Part shown: positions 16,824 to 27,379 of the stretch, piece after piece | Position numbering within the stretch: position 1 is the first letter of the stretch | Layout: every line of letters starts with the position of its first letter | Assembly: GCF_032813545.1 (NCBI RefSeq) | Contig: NZ_CP136520.1 | Coordinates: 180,001-244,000, forward strand | Length of the DNA: 64,000 bases | Source of the DNA: Nodosilinea sp. E11 | GTDB lineage: Bacteria > Cyanobacteriota > Cyanobacteriia > Phormidesmidales > Phormidesmidaceae | Direction of reading: 5' to 3' | Notes under the pieces: model-generated | The model's input: only the letters and a program-made list of their open reading frames with translations | Told to the model about the DNA's origin: nothing | Database searches by the model: none | Position numbers and translations under genes: made by a program

Positions 16824-18413
16824 CTAGCTCAGCCGCACCACAGCCTCATTATCCAGCAGCGTATTGCCGGTAAGAATATCTTCTACCGTAATGCGCAGCA
16901 GCCGATCGCTGTCTACTTGAAACAGCACCCGCACCCGATCGCTGCCCGGAAACCCCGGCGGGTCGAGCTGAGCGATCGTGCGGGCTCCCTCGCGATCGTT
17001 GAGGGGTTGCACCGAGGGGGAATCGCCGCCGAGCTGCCGCGTCACCAGCCGACCGTTTTCAAAGTACACCTCGGTCTGGGTGCTGGCTGCCCCCAGCTCA
17101 CCGACAATCAGCTCAATACTCGGCTGCTTTTCCACCGAAGCGCCTAGAGTAATTTCTACAGGCGCACTCATCGGGTAGGGCTGCCCCTGGGGCAAAATCG
17201 AGTGCCAGCCGTGGCGGTTGTTGCGCCGATCCCAGTAGCGCATGCCATAGCTATGGTAGAGAAAGTCTTCGACCGCTAAGCCCTGGGCAATTTGCAACGC
17301 CCCCTGGGCGACGGCTTCAAAGGGGCGATCGCACCTTACCTTCTCGGCTCCAAACCGCTCCGTCACCCACCGCTGCACCGCTGGAATCTGCGCCGTGCCC
17401 CCCACCAGCAGCACCGCATCAATGGCGTCGGCCCCCAGGCCCTGGCGTTGCCCCTGCTGCAATACCTGGCTGAGTCCCTTTTCTAACCGCTCAAAAAACT
17501 GGTTTTCGCTCAAAATGGCTTCAAACTGGTCGCGGCTCAGGGCCAAGTCGTAGGTGTCAAAGGTTTCGTCGTCAAAGTAGGCTTCTGCCGCCTCCAGTTG
17601 GTTAGACAGGGCAATTTTTAGCCGCTCTGCCAGGCGCTGCACCACCGCTCCGCCGGGCACTCCTTGAGTGGCGAAATGCTCTACTAACCACTGGTCAATG
17701 TCGGCTCCGCCCAGGTTTTCGCCCGCCTTGGCCAGCACCCGTGCCACCTCTGGCTTTTGAGCGCTGGTTTGCTCGGCTCCCTGGCCCCGCCACTTGAGCA
17801 AAAAGCCCGTCGGCTTTTTCTGGGCCGGGGCCACCAGCCGCACCAACGACCAATCGAGAGTGCCGCCGCCAAAGTCGAGCACCAGCAGGGTTTGCTCCCC
17901 CGTTAATCCGTAGCCCAGGGCCGCCGCCGTCGGCTCATCGATCAGCCGCACTTCTTTAAAATCTAGGGCAGCAGCCACATCCCCCAGCCACAGGCGGTAG
18001 GCCTCAAAGCTATCGACAGGCACCGTCAGCACCAGGCTGTCGTCGTCTCCCGCTACGGCCCGCACCTGGGTGAGCAGCGATCGCAGAAACCACTCCCCCA
18101 ACTGCTCAAAGGAGAGAGTTGTGCCGTCAATATCGGGCAGAAACCCTTGCAGCGGCGTGCCAATGCCGCGCTTAATATTGGCAAAAAAGCGGGGATCAGC
18201 GGCAATATCGAGGCCGCGATCGCGCACCATCTGCCCCACCATCACGCCACCAGCAGCGGGCTGCTCTACATAGATCAGGCTCGGCACTAGGGGCGGCACC
18301 GTCGCCAAGCTCACGCTCAGCCCCGGCAGGGCTAGGGTCTCTGGGCTTTCTGTGACTGGGTTCCAACGAGCGACGACGGTATTGCTGGTGCCAAAATCAA
18401 CCGCTAAGGCCAT
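16824..18413 (-). CDS. Hsp70-family (DnaK-like) protein with a short C-terminus
   Basis: The N-terminal ATPase is clear: ALAVDFGTSNTVVARWNP (phosphate 1), EVRLIDEPTAAALGYGL, LLVLDFGGGTLDWSL (phosphate 2) and VLLVGGTAQIPAVQRWV (adenosine motif). Two short insertions distinguish it from DnaK. After residue 400 there is only a compact beta-rich segment and no long helical lid, so the length (529) is below that of DnaK (about 640). Cyanobacteria have several such divergent Hsp70s. A chaperone role is inferred. It lies 30 bases downstream of the antiporter gene on the same strand, so the two are probably co-transcribed. Confidence 0.88.
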   Translation of the reverse strand: MALAVDFGTSNTVVARWNPVTESPETLALPGLSVSLATVPPLVPSLIYVEQPAAGGVMVGQMVRDRGLDIAADPRFFANIKRGIGTPLQGFLPDIDGTTLSFEQLGEWFLRSLLTQVRAVAGDDDSLVLTVPVDSFEAYRLWLGDVAAALDFKEVRLIDEPTAAALGYGLTGEQTLLVLDFGGGTLDWSLVRLVAPAQKKPTGFLLKWRGQGAEQTSAQKPEVARVLAKAGENLGGADIDQWLVEHFATQGVPGGAVVQRLAERLKIALSNQLEAAEAYFDDETFDTYDLALSRDQFEAILSENQFFERLEKGLSQVLQQGQRQGLGADAIDAVLLVGGTAQIPAVQRWVTERFGAEKVRCDRPFEAVAQGALQIAQGLAVEDFLYHSYGMRYWDRRNNRHGWHSILPQGQPYPMSAPVEITLGASVEKQPSIELIVGELGAASTQTEVYFENGRLVTRQLGGDSPSVQPLNDREGARTIAQLDPPGFPGSDRVRVLFQVDSDRLLRITVEDILTGNTLLDNEAVVRLS

Positions 18414-18443
18414 GGGGGCAGAAAAACGACAGTGCTTCCTATC

Positions 18444-19571
18444 CTATCGGGAGTGGGGATCACCCGGCAGCTGTTTCTCCTGCTCTGGGTCCCGGCGATC
18501 GGCTGGCCAAGATTTAACCACCACCAGCGCCAGCGTCAACACCGTAAGGGGAATCACAAACAGCAGCATGACTTGGCTATAGAGCCCCAGCTGGGCATGG
18601 TCTGCCGCCCTCAAGATCAGGTAGGTGACGTAGGCGACGTAGTAGCCGGTAAACAGCCCCCCCTCCCAGCGGGTAATCACATTGCCGGTCAGAAAAATGG
18701 GCAGACAAGCCAGCGCTACCGCCACCATCACCGGCAAGTCAAAATACAGCACCGAGTTGGGAATGCTGATGCCCGTCCCCGACGACACCGCCGTCACCCC
18801 CAGCACAGTCAAAATGTTGAAAATGTTGCTGCCGACGACGTTGCCCACTGCAATGTCACGCTCTCCCCGAAAGGTGGCCACCGCCGAGGTCGCCAGTTCC
18901 GGTAATGACGTTCCTGCTGCCACAATCGTCAGGCCAATGACCAATTGGCTCACCCCGAGGGCCTGGGCAATGCTCACCGCGCCCGTGACAAACCACTGCG
19001 ACCCCCACACCAACGCCACCAGCCCCAACCCCATGTAGGCCAGGTTAGTGATCCAAGTCCATTTGCCCGGGGGCGTGGGGCCATACTCGCGATCGTATTC
19101 TGACTGCACCTCGGCATTGGTTTCGCGGCGACTTTGGTAGATCAAAAATAGAGTGTAAACCAGGCCCCCAATCAGCAAGATAATGCCGTCGCTCGGTTGC
19201 AGCAGCTGGTCTAGAGAAAACAACAGCAGCAGCGCCGAAATACCCACCATAATTGGCACATCGAGCCGAATCAGCTGCTGGGCCACCGGCAGCGGGGCCA
19301 ACAAGGACGACAGCCCCAAAATCACCAGCACGTTGAAAATGTTGCTGCCGATCACGTTGCCTAGGGCAATGTCACCCTGGCCCGCTAGGCTAGACTGCAC
19401 ACTCACGGCCATCTCTGGGGCGCTAGTTCCGTAGGCGACAATGGTTAGGCCAATAATCAGCGGCGAAATTCCTAGCAGCCCGGCCAGTTTAGACGCGCCC
19501 CGCACCAGCGACTCGGCCCCCACCAGCAATAGCCCCCCACCCGCAATCAGCAATAGGATGGCAACGGTCAT
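18444..19571 (-). CDS. CaCA-family Na+/Ca2+ (or H+/Ca2+) antiporter
   Basis: The 375-residue membrane protein has about ten segments and two inverted alpha-repeats, with the ion-binding signatures TIVAYGTSAPEMAVSV in the first half and IVAAGTSLPELATSAVA in the second. Each is followed by GNVIGSNIFN or GNVVGSNIFN. This is the YrbG/CaCA type. It exchanges cations across the plasma membrane, and the exact ion is not visible from sequence. A charged cytoplasmic loop (QSRRETNAEVQSEYDREYG) separates the halves. Confidence 0.92.
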   Translation of the reverse strand: MTVAILLLIAGGGLLLVGAESLVRGASKLAGLLGISPLIIGLTIVAYGTSAPEMAVSVQSSLAGQGDIALGNVIGSNIFNVLVILGLSSLLAPLPVAQQLIRLDVPIMVGISALLLLFSLDQLLQPSDGIILLIGGLVYTLFLIYQSRRETNAEVQSEYDREYGPTPPGKWTWITNLAYMGLGLVALVWGSQWFVTGAVSIAQALGVSQLVIGLTIVAAGTSLPELATSAVATFRGERDIAVGNVVGSNIFNILTVLGVTAVSSGTGISIPNSVLYFDLPVMVAVALACLPIFLTGNVITRWEGGLFTGYYVAYVTYLILRAADHAQLGLYSQVMLLFVIPLTVLTLALVVVKSWPADRRDPEQEKQLPGDPHSR

Positions 19572-19670
19572 ACTTGCAAGCTCACTCGCTAAACGCTCTA
19601 CTTAAAGGTGAAAAGTGGCCCCCCGCTTAAGGCAGGCGGGTGCTTAACCCCGTTAAGGCCAACCTCTAGT

Positions 19671-20282
19671 ATGTCTGATTCTGATCCATCTCTGTTGAAA
19701 GCCGCTGCCCTGGCCCCCTGGCGTAGCCCCCTGGCCCGCGCCCTGCACCGCAACCGCAGCCGCCCCGACAGTCGCTACTTTCAGCTTGCCACCGTTACCG
19801 CAGCAGGCCGTCCCACCAACCGCACCGTGGTCTTTCGGGGCTGGCTGCCCGATCGCAACACCCTGACCCTGGTCACCGATCAGCGCAGCGCCAAGGTGGC
19901 CGATATTGTGGCTCACCCCTGGGCCGAGGCCTGCTGGTATTTCACCTCCACCCGCGAGCAGTTTCGCCTGGCTGGCCCTATTCAGGTAGTGGGTGCCGCC
20001 GATGCGAATGCCGATCTCATGGGCGATCGGCAAAGGGCGTGGGACTCTCTCTCTGACAACGCCCGCCAGCAGTTTTATTGGCCCCATCCCGCCCAGCCCC
20101 GCGAGCCCGAGGCCGACTTTGCGCCCCGCGACGCTGGTGAGACTCCCCCCGCTGAGTTTTGCCTGGTGCTGCTCACACCCGAGCGCGTTGACCATCTCGA
20201 ACTGCGTGGCGACCCCCAAACCCGCACGATTTATACTCGTCACCCGGTTGAGACTTGGCAGGTAGACGCTGTGAACCCTTGA
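19671..20282 (+). CDS. FMN-binding PPOX-type (pyridoxamine-phosphate oxidase-like) flavoprotein
   Basis: The 203-residue protein starts at ATG 19671. It has the split-barrel features of the family: FQLATVTAAGRPTNRTVVFRG, then LTLVTDQRSAKVADI, and an aromatic-rich strand ACWYFTSTREQFRLAG. The C-terminal block has VDHLELRGDPQTR then IYTR. Cyanobacterial members are annotated as pyridoxamine 5'-phosphate oxidase-family flavoproteins (Npun_F5749-like). Real oxidase activity is unproven. It diverges from the antiporter gene with a 99-base gap. Confidence 0.82.
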   Translation: MSDSDPSLLKAAALAPWRSPLARALHRNRSRPDSRYFQLATVTAAGRPTNRTVVFRGWLPDRNTLTLVTDQRSAKVADIVAHPWAEACWYFTSTREQFRLAGPIQVVGAADANADLMGDRQRAWDSLSDNARQQFYWPHPAQPREPEADFAPRDAGETPPAEFCLVLLTPERVDHLELRGDPQTRTIYTRHPVETWQVDAVNP

Positions 20283-20542
20283 TAGTTAATGTCTCTGCTA
20301 TAGCTAGCTGGCAGCACTACCCTACTACCACCCCTGAAGGGAGGCCTCTCCGCAATTTGGCTTAGCTTCCAGGGGTAATGATAGCTTTTTTATACTTGGG
20401 GAATACTGAAAGCACAGTTCTGTTTAGCAGAGCAGGCGACTGGGCTGCTGGGCTGTATTCCGGTTGTACAGGCTGAATGGCAACAATGCCTTCAGGCGGT
20501 CAGCGGATTTTTATCTCCATTGATTACCTTTAGGAGTTTGAG

Positions 20543-20827
20543 ATGATTAAACCAAAAGCCCTGGGAATGGCAGCGTCGTTGGGTCTAGGCTTGGTGCTTG
20601 GAGTGGGAATGCTGGTTCCTAAAGCATCCGTGGCTCAAACCGTGACCATGGACGATGCGATGATTGAGCGCTGTGACGCAGAAGGTATTTCGCCGGAAGC
20701 CTGTGCCTGCTGGTTTGTGGCTATTGGAGAAGCTGAAGGATTAGATGAGCTAAGCGAATCAGACGTGGATGAATTGGCCCCTTACTACCAGGAGGAGCTA
20801 GCAGCCTGCATAGAAGCCAACGAATAA
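20543..20827 (+). CDS. Small secreted Cys-containing protein, 94 aa
   Basis: A signal peptide of about 31 residues (LGLGLVLGVGMLV then PKASVAQ) precedes an acidic mature part of about 63 residues. The mature part has four Cys (ERCDAEG, EACACWF, LAACIEANE), which suggests disulfides in the periplasm. AGGAG sits 6 bases before the ATG, and the Cys-x-Cys-x-x pattern looks like a short helical hairpin. I do not recognise the family. Confidence 0.65.
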   Translation: MIKPKALGMAASLGLGLVLGVGMLVPKASVAQTVTMDDAMIERCDAEGISPEACACWFVAIGEAEGLDELSESDVDELAPYYQEELAACIEANE

Positions 20828-21051
20828 TCGAGGGGTTTTGCGCTTAAAGGTGCGATCGCCGAGGTCGTAACCTAGAGCAAATCACCTCCGCCAATCAACT
20901 TTTTGGGGGCAATCAAGACCGAGACATTTCAGGTATGGGTAAGGGCACCGTTGGCACTATCCCTCCAGCGACCCGATTGCTAACGGTAGATCAAAACCCA
21001 TTCATCATTGCTTGCCCCTGAGGGGATGACCCGATTTGTTCTTTAACCTTT

Positions 21052-21088
21052 GCCGCGCTCTGTATTTTGATACAGAGCGCGGCTTTTT
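21052..21088 (+). terminator. Strong intrinsic terminator
   Basis: GCCGCGCTCTGTA pairs perfectly with TACAGAGCGCGGC around TTTTGA, and five T follow on the plus strand. It is 225 bases past the end of the small secreted protein gene. The rest of 20828-21210 shows no gene. A short RNA ending here or a long 3' UTR of that gene is possible. Confidence 0.9.
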
Positions 21089-21210
21089 GGATTTTCTTGG
21101 AGGATCCTGCTGGGCTAGCCCCGATTCAGCAGGGCGCACAGCCTAGCTGTCGGCTTTGCAGCTTTCGCCCGGTTAAATCGGGGGTGACCATACAAAATTT
21201 GTAGAATCCT

Positions 21211-22995
21211 TTAGTCTCCTGAAGAGCTATAGAACTGTTGCTGAGCCGGGCCGAGGGCCTGGGGATCTTCTTGTAGCCAAATCTGCCGAGGGGCACCAAT
21301 TTGAATGTGATGTTGATCAAAAGCGATTTTGACCCGCCGCCGAAATTCCATTGACACCAGCCACTGCTTGAGCGGAATAGTTTTAATCCAGATCTGGATC
21401 ACGATGCCGGTGTGAGAGATTTGCTGCACCCCAAAAAACTCATGGGTATCGAGAATCAACGGCTGCCACTGGGGGTCTTGGGCCATCTGGTCGGCAGTTT
21501 CTCGCACCACCGCCAGGGCGCGGTTGATATCGGTGTTGTAGGCGACTTCAAAATCGAGCGTCGCCCGCGACCAGTGACGGGTCAGGTTTCTGACGTGGGT
21601 AATGGAGCTATTGGGTAGAGTAATTAGCTGTCCCTGGGGGTTGCGTAGCTGGGTGATCCGCAGGTTGAGATTTTCTACAAATCCGTCGATATCGCCAATG
21701 ATCACCACGTCACCAATGCGAAACTGGTCTTCGATCAAGATTAAAAACCCGTTGACCAGATCTTTAACTAGGTTTTGGGCCGCAAACGAAATCACCAGGG
21801 CCACTAGGGTGCCCAGGGCCAGCACCGATCCTGGTATGAGGTTGAGCCACTGCAAAACCCAGATCAGGCCCACGATATAAACCACCACCATTTTGACCCC
21901 CTTGATCACCTGGGCAATGGTGTTGATGCGCTGGAGGTTGGTGGAGGTCAGCGGCTGGCCCTTGGCAAATTTTTGAATAAAGCGATCGACGCCAAGATCA
22001 ATTAGCTTGTCGATCAGCCCCACGACAAACCAGGTGAACAAAATCACCACCGGGGCCAAGACAATTGTTCTGGCAAATTGACGGGTTTGGGGAAACAGAT
22101 TTAAGCTGTAGGCTGTGGCCAAAGCCCAGAGCGAAGCTGTGCCCCAGAACAGTAGCCAGCGCACCAGGCGCACGCCGTGTAGCTGTCGTTCTAGCTGGAA
22201 ATGATAGTAGGCCCCCTGACCTAAGGGCGATGTTTGGTCAGGGGCAGACGCGTTGTTTCTGGTTTGATGATGGGCTTCAAATAGGGCAGACTCGGCAGCT
22301 TTGCGTTGGTACAGGCGGTTTTGGTAGCGCCCCAACTGTAGACGAATCAGCCACAGTACTAAGGTCAACCCTAGGGTCGCAGCCAGCACCTGCACCGTTG
22401 TCATGAGCTGTTGTTGCATTACCTCGGGCTGCCGCAGCATCAGGGCCTGGCGCAGCTCTTGGTCTAAAATGCTTTGCCACTGCTCGGCCAGCAGCGTTTC
22501 GCTCGTGGCATGGTATTGAGCATCGGTGTTGGTCACGGTCAGCAATACCCTAGCTTCGGCCAAGCCTGCATCTCTGACAAACAGGACGGGGTAGTTGTCA
22601 ATTGGCTCAATCACGACCTGGAGGGTCTCTGGGTCTAGCTGGGCAGATGTCGCACCACGATCAGGAAACAGACGCTGTAAGTTGGATTCGATCTGTCTGG
22701 CGCGCACCTCCACCGGCATCTGCGTACCTACCTCAGCCCGATTTACCACCATGGGAGAGGCAATGCGGAAGAGGACTTGCCCATCGAGTTGTACGCCAGC
22801 TGATTCGAGAGTACCCCGCCGTTCGACATCGACAGGGAGGATTTCACTACTGCCCTCAGGGGTTGGTAGGGGAAAAAATTGGGCCACTACGCTGGTGGCA
22901 GCCATGGCTGGGCTGAATAGGAGAACGGTTATGAGGGTTAGACCGACCAAAATAACCCGGCGTAGAGCTTGGAGCCAACGGCGAGGACTAAGCAT
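21211..22995 (-). CDS. MscS-family mechanosensitive channel with a periplasmic N-terminal domain
   Basis: The 594-residue protein has a signal-like helix (VILVGLTLITVLLFSP), a periplasmic region of about 150 residues, then several membrane helices. The pore-lining helix VLALGTLVALVISFAAQNLV and the beta-domain GDVVIIGDIDGFVENLNLRI are characteristic of MscS. The C-terminal alpha/beta domain (VVRETADQMAQDPQW and so on) follows. It opens under membrane tension to release solutes. Two hairpins lie just upstream in the leader: CTGAAG/CTTCAG at 23003-23019 and CTTAACT/AGTTAAG at 23026-23041. Confidence 0.9.
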   Translation of the reverse strand: MLSPRRWLQALRRVILVGLTLITVLLFSPAMAATSVVAQFFPLPTPEGSSEILPVDVERRGTLESAGVQLDGQVLFRIASPMVVNRAEVGTQMPVEVRARQIESNLQRLFPDRGATSAQLDPETLQVVIEPIDNYPVLFVRDAGLAEARVLLTVTNTDAQYHATSETLLAEQWQSILDQELRQALMLRQPEVMQQQLMTTVQVLAATLGLTLVLWLIRLQLGRYQNRLYQRKAAESALFEAHHQTRNNASAPDQTSPLGQGAYYHFQLERQLHGVRLVRWLLFWGTASLWALATAYSLNLFPQTRQFARTIVLAPVVILFTWFVVGLIDKLIDLGVDRFIQKFAKGQPLTSTNLQRINTIAQVIKGVKMVVVYIVGLIWVLQWLNLIPGSVLALGTLVALVISFAAQNLVKDLVNGFLILIEDQFRIGDVVIIGDIDGFVENLNLRITQLRNPQGQLITLPNSSITHVRNLTRHWSRATLDFEVAYNTDINRALAVVRETADQMAQDPQWQPLILDTHEFFGVQQISHTGIVIQIWIKTIPLKQWLVSMEFRRRVKIAFDQHHIQIGAPRQIWLQEDPQALGPAQQQFYSSSGD

Positions 22996-23002
22996 AATGA
23001 CG

Positions 23003-23041
23003 CTGAAGGTAAACTTCAGCCATAACTTAACTCTAGTTAAG
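23003..23041 (-). promoter_or_regulatory. Two small dyads upstream of the MscS gene
   Basis: CTGAAG-5-CTTCAG and CTTAACT-CT-AGTTAAG lie within 50 bases of the channel gene start. They might form a leader structure or an operator. The function is unassigned. Confidence 0.25.
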
Positions 23042-23213
23042 GTGTGTCAAGTCATCCTATCGATAGGTTATGGATGGGGGGGTTAGGTTTTGTCTATCTA
23101 GAAGGTGTCTAAAAAACGCTGAGGAAGCTGGCTTTATCTGACGCTTGATATAGGCAGGTCTGGGAGCGACGACACTACTATAAATCTTCCAGCCGTATTT
23201 TTGGACTAAACAA

Positions 23214-23540
23214 ATGTCGTCTCAACTAGATCGCGATCGCCAACAGCTTGAAACACAGAACACCTCTCTTTTCGATCTCGTCTTTCGCGACAACAAAGGA
23301 GATATTGTGATTGCTCAAGCGCCAAATTTACCCGTTTTAGTGGGCTTAATCACTACATTTCTACAATTCTTGCTTCCTTCGGGCAATATTCACCTAGGTT
23401 TAAAATTGGTGGCGTTTGGCGCGTTGTTTACCTGGGCTTGGCAAGAACTATTTGAAGGGGTTAACTATTTTCGCCGTGGCCTGGGCTTGATTTCTCTAGG
23501 GGGGCTGCTGGCCCTCAGTCTTAAATTGGGTGGCATATAG
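23214..23540 (+). CDS. Small membrane protein, 108 aa
   Basis: An N-terminal soluble stretch (SSQLDRDRQQLETQNTSLFD) is followed by three hydrophobic segments (FLQFLLPSG region, LKLVAFGALFTWAWQELF, LISLGGLLALSLKLG). The pattern resembles small cyanobacterial membrane proteins with a YqhA/DUF-type fold that I cannot name. A HIP1-based hairpin follows the stop by 20 bases. The start is ATG 23214, with no strong Shine-Dalgarno. Confidence 0.6.
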   Translation: MSSQLDRDRQQLETQNTSLFDLVFRDNKGDIVIAQAPNLPVLVGLITTFLQFLLPSGNIHLGLKLVAFGALFTWAWQELFEGVNYFRRGLGLISLGGLLALSLKLGGI

Positions 23541-23560
23541 GTTCAGGTTCATAAAAATTC

Positions 23561-23587
23561 CCTGCGATCGCTCTTAACGATCGCAGG
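23561..23587. terminator. Hairpin between convergent genes
   Basis: CCTGCGATCG pairs with CGATCGCAGG over a 7-base loop. There is no T-run on the plus side, but the minus strand continues into GGGAATTTTTATG. It may end transcripts from either of the two converging genes. Otherwise it is a paired HIP1. Confidence 0.35.
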
Positions 23588-23723
23588 GGTCTGACGATAA
23601 AAGCTATAGCAAACAACCGCAGCATAGCTATAGCTACTCAGGTTAGGACAAAGCCGTCATTTTCGCCCCGCCAATAGCTTGCTTAGCCACCAGAATGGCC
23701 ATTTTCCTGCTGGTCAGAGGCGA

Positions 23724-24308
23724 CTATTGGCTTGGCTGTTGCACCTCAGGTGACTGGCTAGCCGGATCTGCGATCGCGCCTGACGGGAAAGGCTGACGGC
23801 TAGGGGGCTGAACCACGGGCCGCTGGGGCACCGGTATCTGCGGCGACCCAATTTGGGGAACTGGAATGCCGGGTACAACCGTTGCTCGACCCGGCACAAC
23901 GGTTCCGGTGGGAGCTGATGTTGCCCCAGTGGGAGCTGTTGTATCTGTAGGTGAGGTCGTCCCAATCGGTGCCGTTGTTTCTGCTGGAGCTGTTGCCCCA
24001 GGGGGTAAACCCGTTGCACCGGGGGTAGAGGTAGGCGCAGCTGGCGTTACGATTGTCCGCGTCGGGGCGACATTGCCTTGGGGCGCGGTAGGAGTACCCG
24101 CACCTCCCGGAGAAACACCTTGGGGCACCGTATTAGAGGCTCCACCGCTGTCGCAGAGATCGTCTAGGTTGATCACCTGCCCTGCAGAGTCAACCATGTA
24201 ACAAAATCCTTGGGCCTGACTAGAGCTGGGCCACACGAGTGCGCCCACCAATAGACCAAGCCCCCCTGCAAGTTTCAACATCATCGGTCTCATCGTCTTC
24301 AGCGGCAT
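23724..24308 (-). CDS. Secreted Pro/Thr-rich protein
   Basis: A signal peptide (LAGGLGLLVGALVWPSSSQA) is followed by a compact motif with two Cys, GFCYMVDSAGQVINLDDLCD. Then comes about 120 residues of low-complexity Thr/Ala/Pro/Gly repeats of the TTAPxGTT type. The C-terminus is Pro/Gln-rich. The Cys motif also occurs at the N-terminus of other small secreted cyanobacterial proteins. The repeats may serve as a surface or cell-wall linker. This is a single gene on the minus strand, with no operon partner. Confidence 0.6.
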   Translation of the reverse strand: MPLKTMRPMMLKLAGGLGLLVGALVWPSSSQAQGFCYMVDSAGQVINLDDLCDSGGASNTVPQGVSPGGAGTPTAPQGNVAPTRTIVTPAAPTSTPGATGLPPGATAPAETTAPIGTTSPTDTTAPTGATSAPTGTVVPGRATVVPGIPVPQIGSPQIPVPQRPVVQPPSRQPFPSGAIADPASQSPEVQQPSQ

Positions 24309-24410
24309 AGGCGTACGGGTTTAGACTACCAACTTGACAAAAGGCACCGTATCGGCCATTCGGTAGAATCTAAAAGTTTAAACAGGCTGGTATGAGTTGA
24401 ACCGTTGAAA

Positions 24411-24442
24411 CAAAAACCCTCTGGCCCCATAGGGACCAGAGG
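24411..24442 (-). terminator. Intrinsic terminator of the por gene
   Basis: CCTCTGG and CCAGAGG form the outer stem around CCCCATAGGGA. On the minus strand a TTTTTG run follows the stem, and it lies 48 bases past the por stop codon. Confidence 0.7.
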
Positions 24443-24489
24443 TCAAAAGATGGTCTTGAGTCAAACTAAACAGCGTGAGTGCCAGGCTA

Positions 24490-25536
<1,047 letters not shown>

Positions 25537-25610
25537 TTAAGGATTGCACGAACAGCGATGCAGTGTCTTAATGTTTTTTGAGGTGTTGTTACATAGGGTT
25601 TAAGGTGTCG

Positions 25611-25689
25611 GGTGCCGGGTGTCAGGTTTAGGGTTTAAGGTTTAGGGCAAAACCTAGTACCTGAAACCTAGGACCTGAAACCCAGCACC
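25611..25689. repeat. Imperfect inverted repeat, GGTGTCAGG family
   Basis: GGTGCCGGGTGTCAGGT at the left pairs imperfectly with ACCTGAAACCCAGCACC at the right, with a GGTTTAGGG/AACCTAG-rich middle. It is related to the perfect repeat at 14097-14138. It lies upstream of por and just after the end of the hexomutase gene. Confidence 0.55.
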
Positions 25690-25704
25690 AAGGCCCCGTC
25701 CCCC

Positions 25705-27168
25705 CTACCCAAACGAGTTTGCCCAATCCTTCGCCCAGTGCAGATGCTTGTGCACTTCCTCTAAGGTCTTAGCTTCGCTGTAGAGGCGCAGGACTGGCTC
25801 GGTGCCGCTAAAGCGGATCAGCAGCCAGCTGTCGTCGGCGAGGGTGAGTTTGTAGCCGTCGATGTCGAGAATGTGGGTGACGGCTTTGCCCGCGACTTCG
25901 GTGGGTGGGGCAGTGGCCAGGGTGTCTAGTAGTTTGGCCTGCACTTCCATGCTGGCCAGGGGCAGGTCAATGCGATCGTACTCAGAGAAGTAGCCAGTTT
26001 TTTCTTGCAGGCTGCGGTAGTAGTCGCTGAGGTCAAGCCCTGACGCCACGACGGCCTCTAATACATAGAGGGCCGACATCAGGGCATCGCGCTCGGGAAT
26101 ATGGTGGCCGTAGCCAATGCCGCCCGACTCTTCGCCGCCCAGCAGTACTTTGGCGTCTTGCATGCGATCGGCAATGTACTTGTAGCCCACGGGGGTTTGG
26201 TATAGCTCTAGCCCGTTCAGCTTGGCCACCGCCGGAATCAGGTTTGAGCCGCTGATGGTTTTGACGATTTCACCGCTGTAGCCCCGCCGCGACTTGAGGT
26301 GGTCAATCAGAATGGGAATGAGAATTTGAGAGCTAAGGAAGGTGCCGTTGCCATCGACAGCGGCAATGCGATCGCTGTCGCCATCAAAGACCAACCCCAC
26401 CTTCACTCCCTGCTGCGTGGGATACTCCTCCACGGTCTCCAGCATTTCGCCCAGATACTTGGGCAGCGGCTCAGGCGGATTGCCGCCAAACAGTGGATCA
26501 GCCTCGCTGTGCAACTCATGAATGCTACCTTCGCCTAGTAGCCTTGGCAGCCCACCGCTGGCAGAACCGTACATGACATCGGCAAACACCGTCAGCTTGC
26601 CGCTGGAGATCGCACTCTGAATCGCCGCCACATCCACCTGGGCCTGGAGCGCTGTGCAGTAGTCGGGCCAGGGGTCAAAGGTTTCAAGCTTGCCCTTTTC
26701 ACCTAGGGGAGTCGGGGGAGTGGGCAGCAGAGCCTCTACCTGCTGGGTCACCTCGGGCGACACCGACCCGCCAAAAGCTCCTTTGATCTTGAGCCCCGAG
26801 TAGGCCGGCGGGTTGTGGCTGGCCGTAATCACGATCGCACCCAACAGATTTTGATGCTTGGCAGCGTAGCTAAAGGCCGGAGTGGGGGCGTAGTCTTGGG
26901 AGAGGAGTACGTCAAAGCCCTGGGCCGTAATGGCCTCGGCAGCCGTGCGGGCAAATTCGGCGGCTAGAAAGCGGCGATCGTAGCCGACCGCGATGGTGCG
27001 GCTGCCGGTTGTAGCCCCAAAACAGTGGTGCAAGACATGGGCCGACACTGCTGCCACCTGAGCCACCCGCTCAAAGGTAAAGTCGGCGGCGATGATGCCG
27101 CGCCAGCCATCGGTGCCAAACTTAATCGGTTTCGGGGTCGCTGGAATGGGGCCAGAGGGTGCTGCCAT
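25705..27168 (-). CDS. Phosphoglucomutase/phosphomannomutase family protein
   Basis: This alpha-D-phosphohexomutase family enzyme moves phosphate between C1 and C6 of hexoses. FGTDGWRGIIAADFT is at the N-terminus, the phosphoserine loop is VITASHNPPAYSGLKI, the metal loop is LVFDGDSDRIAAVDG, the sugar loop is GGEESGGIGYGHH, and the phosphate loop is IRFSGTEPVLRLY. All four are intact. The ATG at 27168 fits better than a TTG at 27180. Whether glucose, mannose or glucosamine phosphate is the preferred substrate cannot be read from sequence. Confidence 0.9.
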   Translation of the reverse strand: MAAPSGPIPATPKPIKFGTDGWRGIIAADFTFERVAQVAAVSAHVLHHCFGATTGSRTIAVGYDRRFLAAEFARTAAEAITAQGFDVLLSQDYAPTPAFSYAAKHQNLLGAIVITASHNPPAYSGLKIKGAFGGSVSPEVTQQVEALLPTPPTPLGEKGKLETFDPWPDYCTALQAQVDVAAIQSAISSGKLTVFADVMYGSASGGLPRLLGEGSIHELHSEADPLFGGNPPEPLPKYLGEMLETVEEYPTQQGVKVGLVFDGDSDRIAAVDGNGTFLSSQILIPILIDHLKSRRGYSGEIVKTISGSNLIPAVAKLNGLELYQTPVGYKYIADRMQDAKVLLGGEESGGIGYGHHIPERDALMSALYVLEAVVASGLDLSDYYRSLQEKTGYFSEYDRIDLPLASMEVQAKLLDTLATAPPTEVAGKAVTHILDIDGYKLTLADDSWLLIRFSGTEPVLRLYSEAKTLEEVHKHLHWAKDWANSFG

Positions 27169-27379
27169 AGCAGAATCCAAATGTCAGGGCAAAAGAGCAG
27201 ATTTTCTCTGAGTTTACCCGCTTACTCAGGCGGTGACACGGCCAGAGCAGCGCCCCTACGGACAATTTATCCAACTGCCTGATTTTGCTGAGCAGTCTTG
27301 AAAGATGAACGAATCATCCTGAGGCGATTCTAAGTTTGTCAATGGTGGGGGCTGCCGTGCTACGCTATTTGAGTAAAAA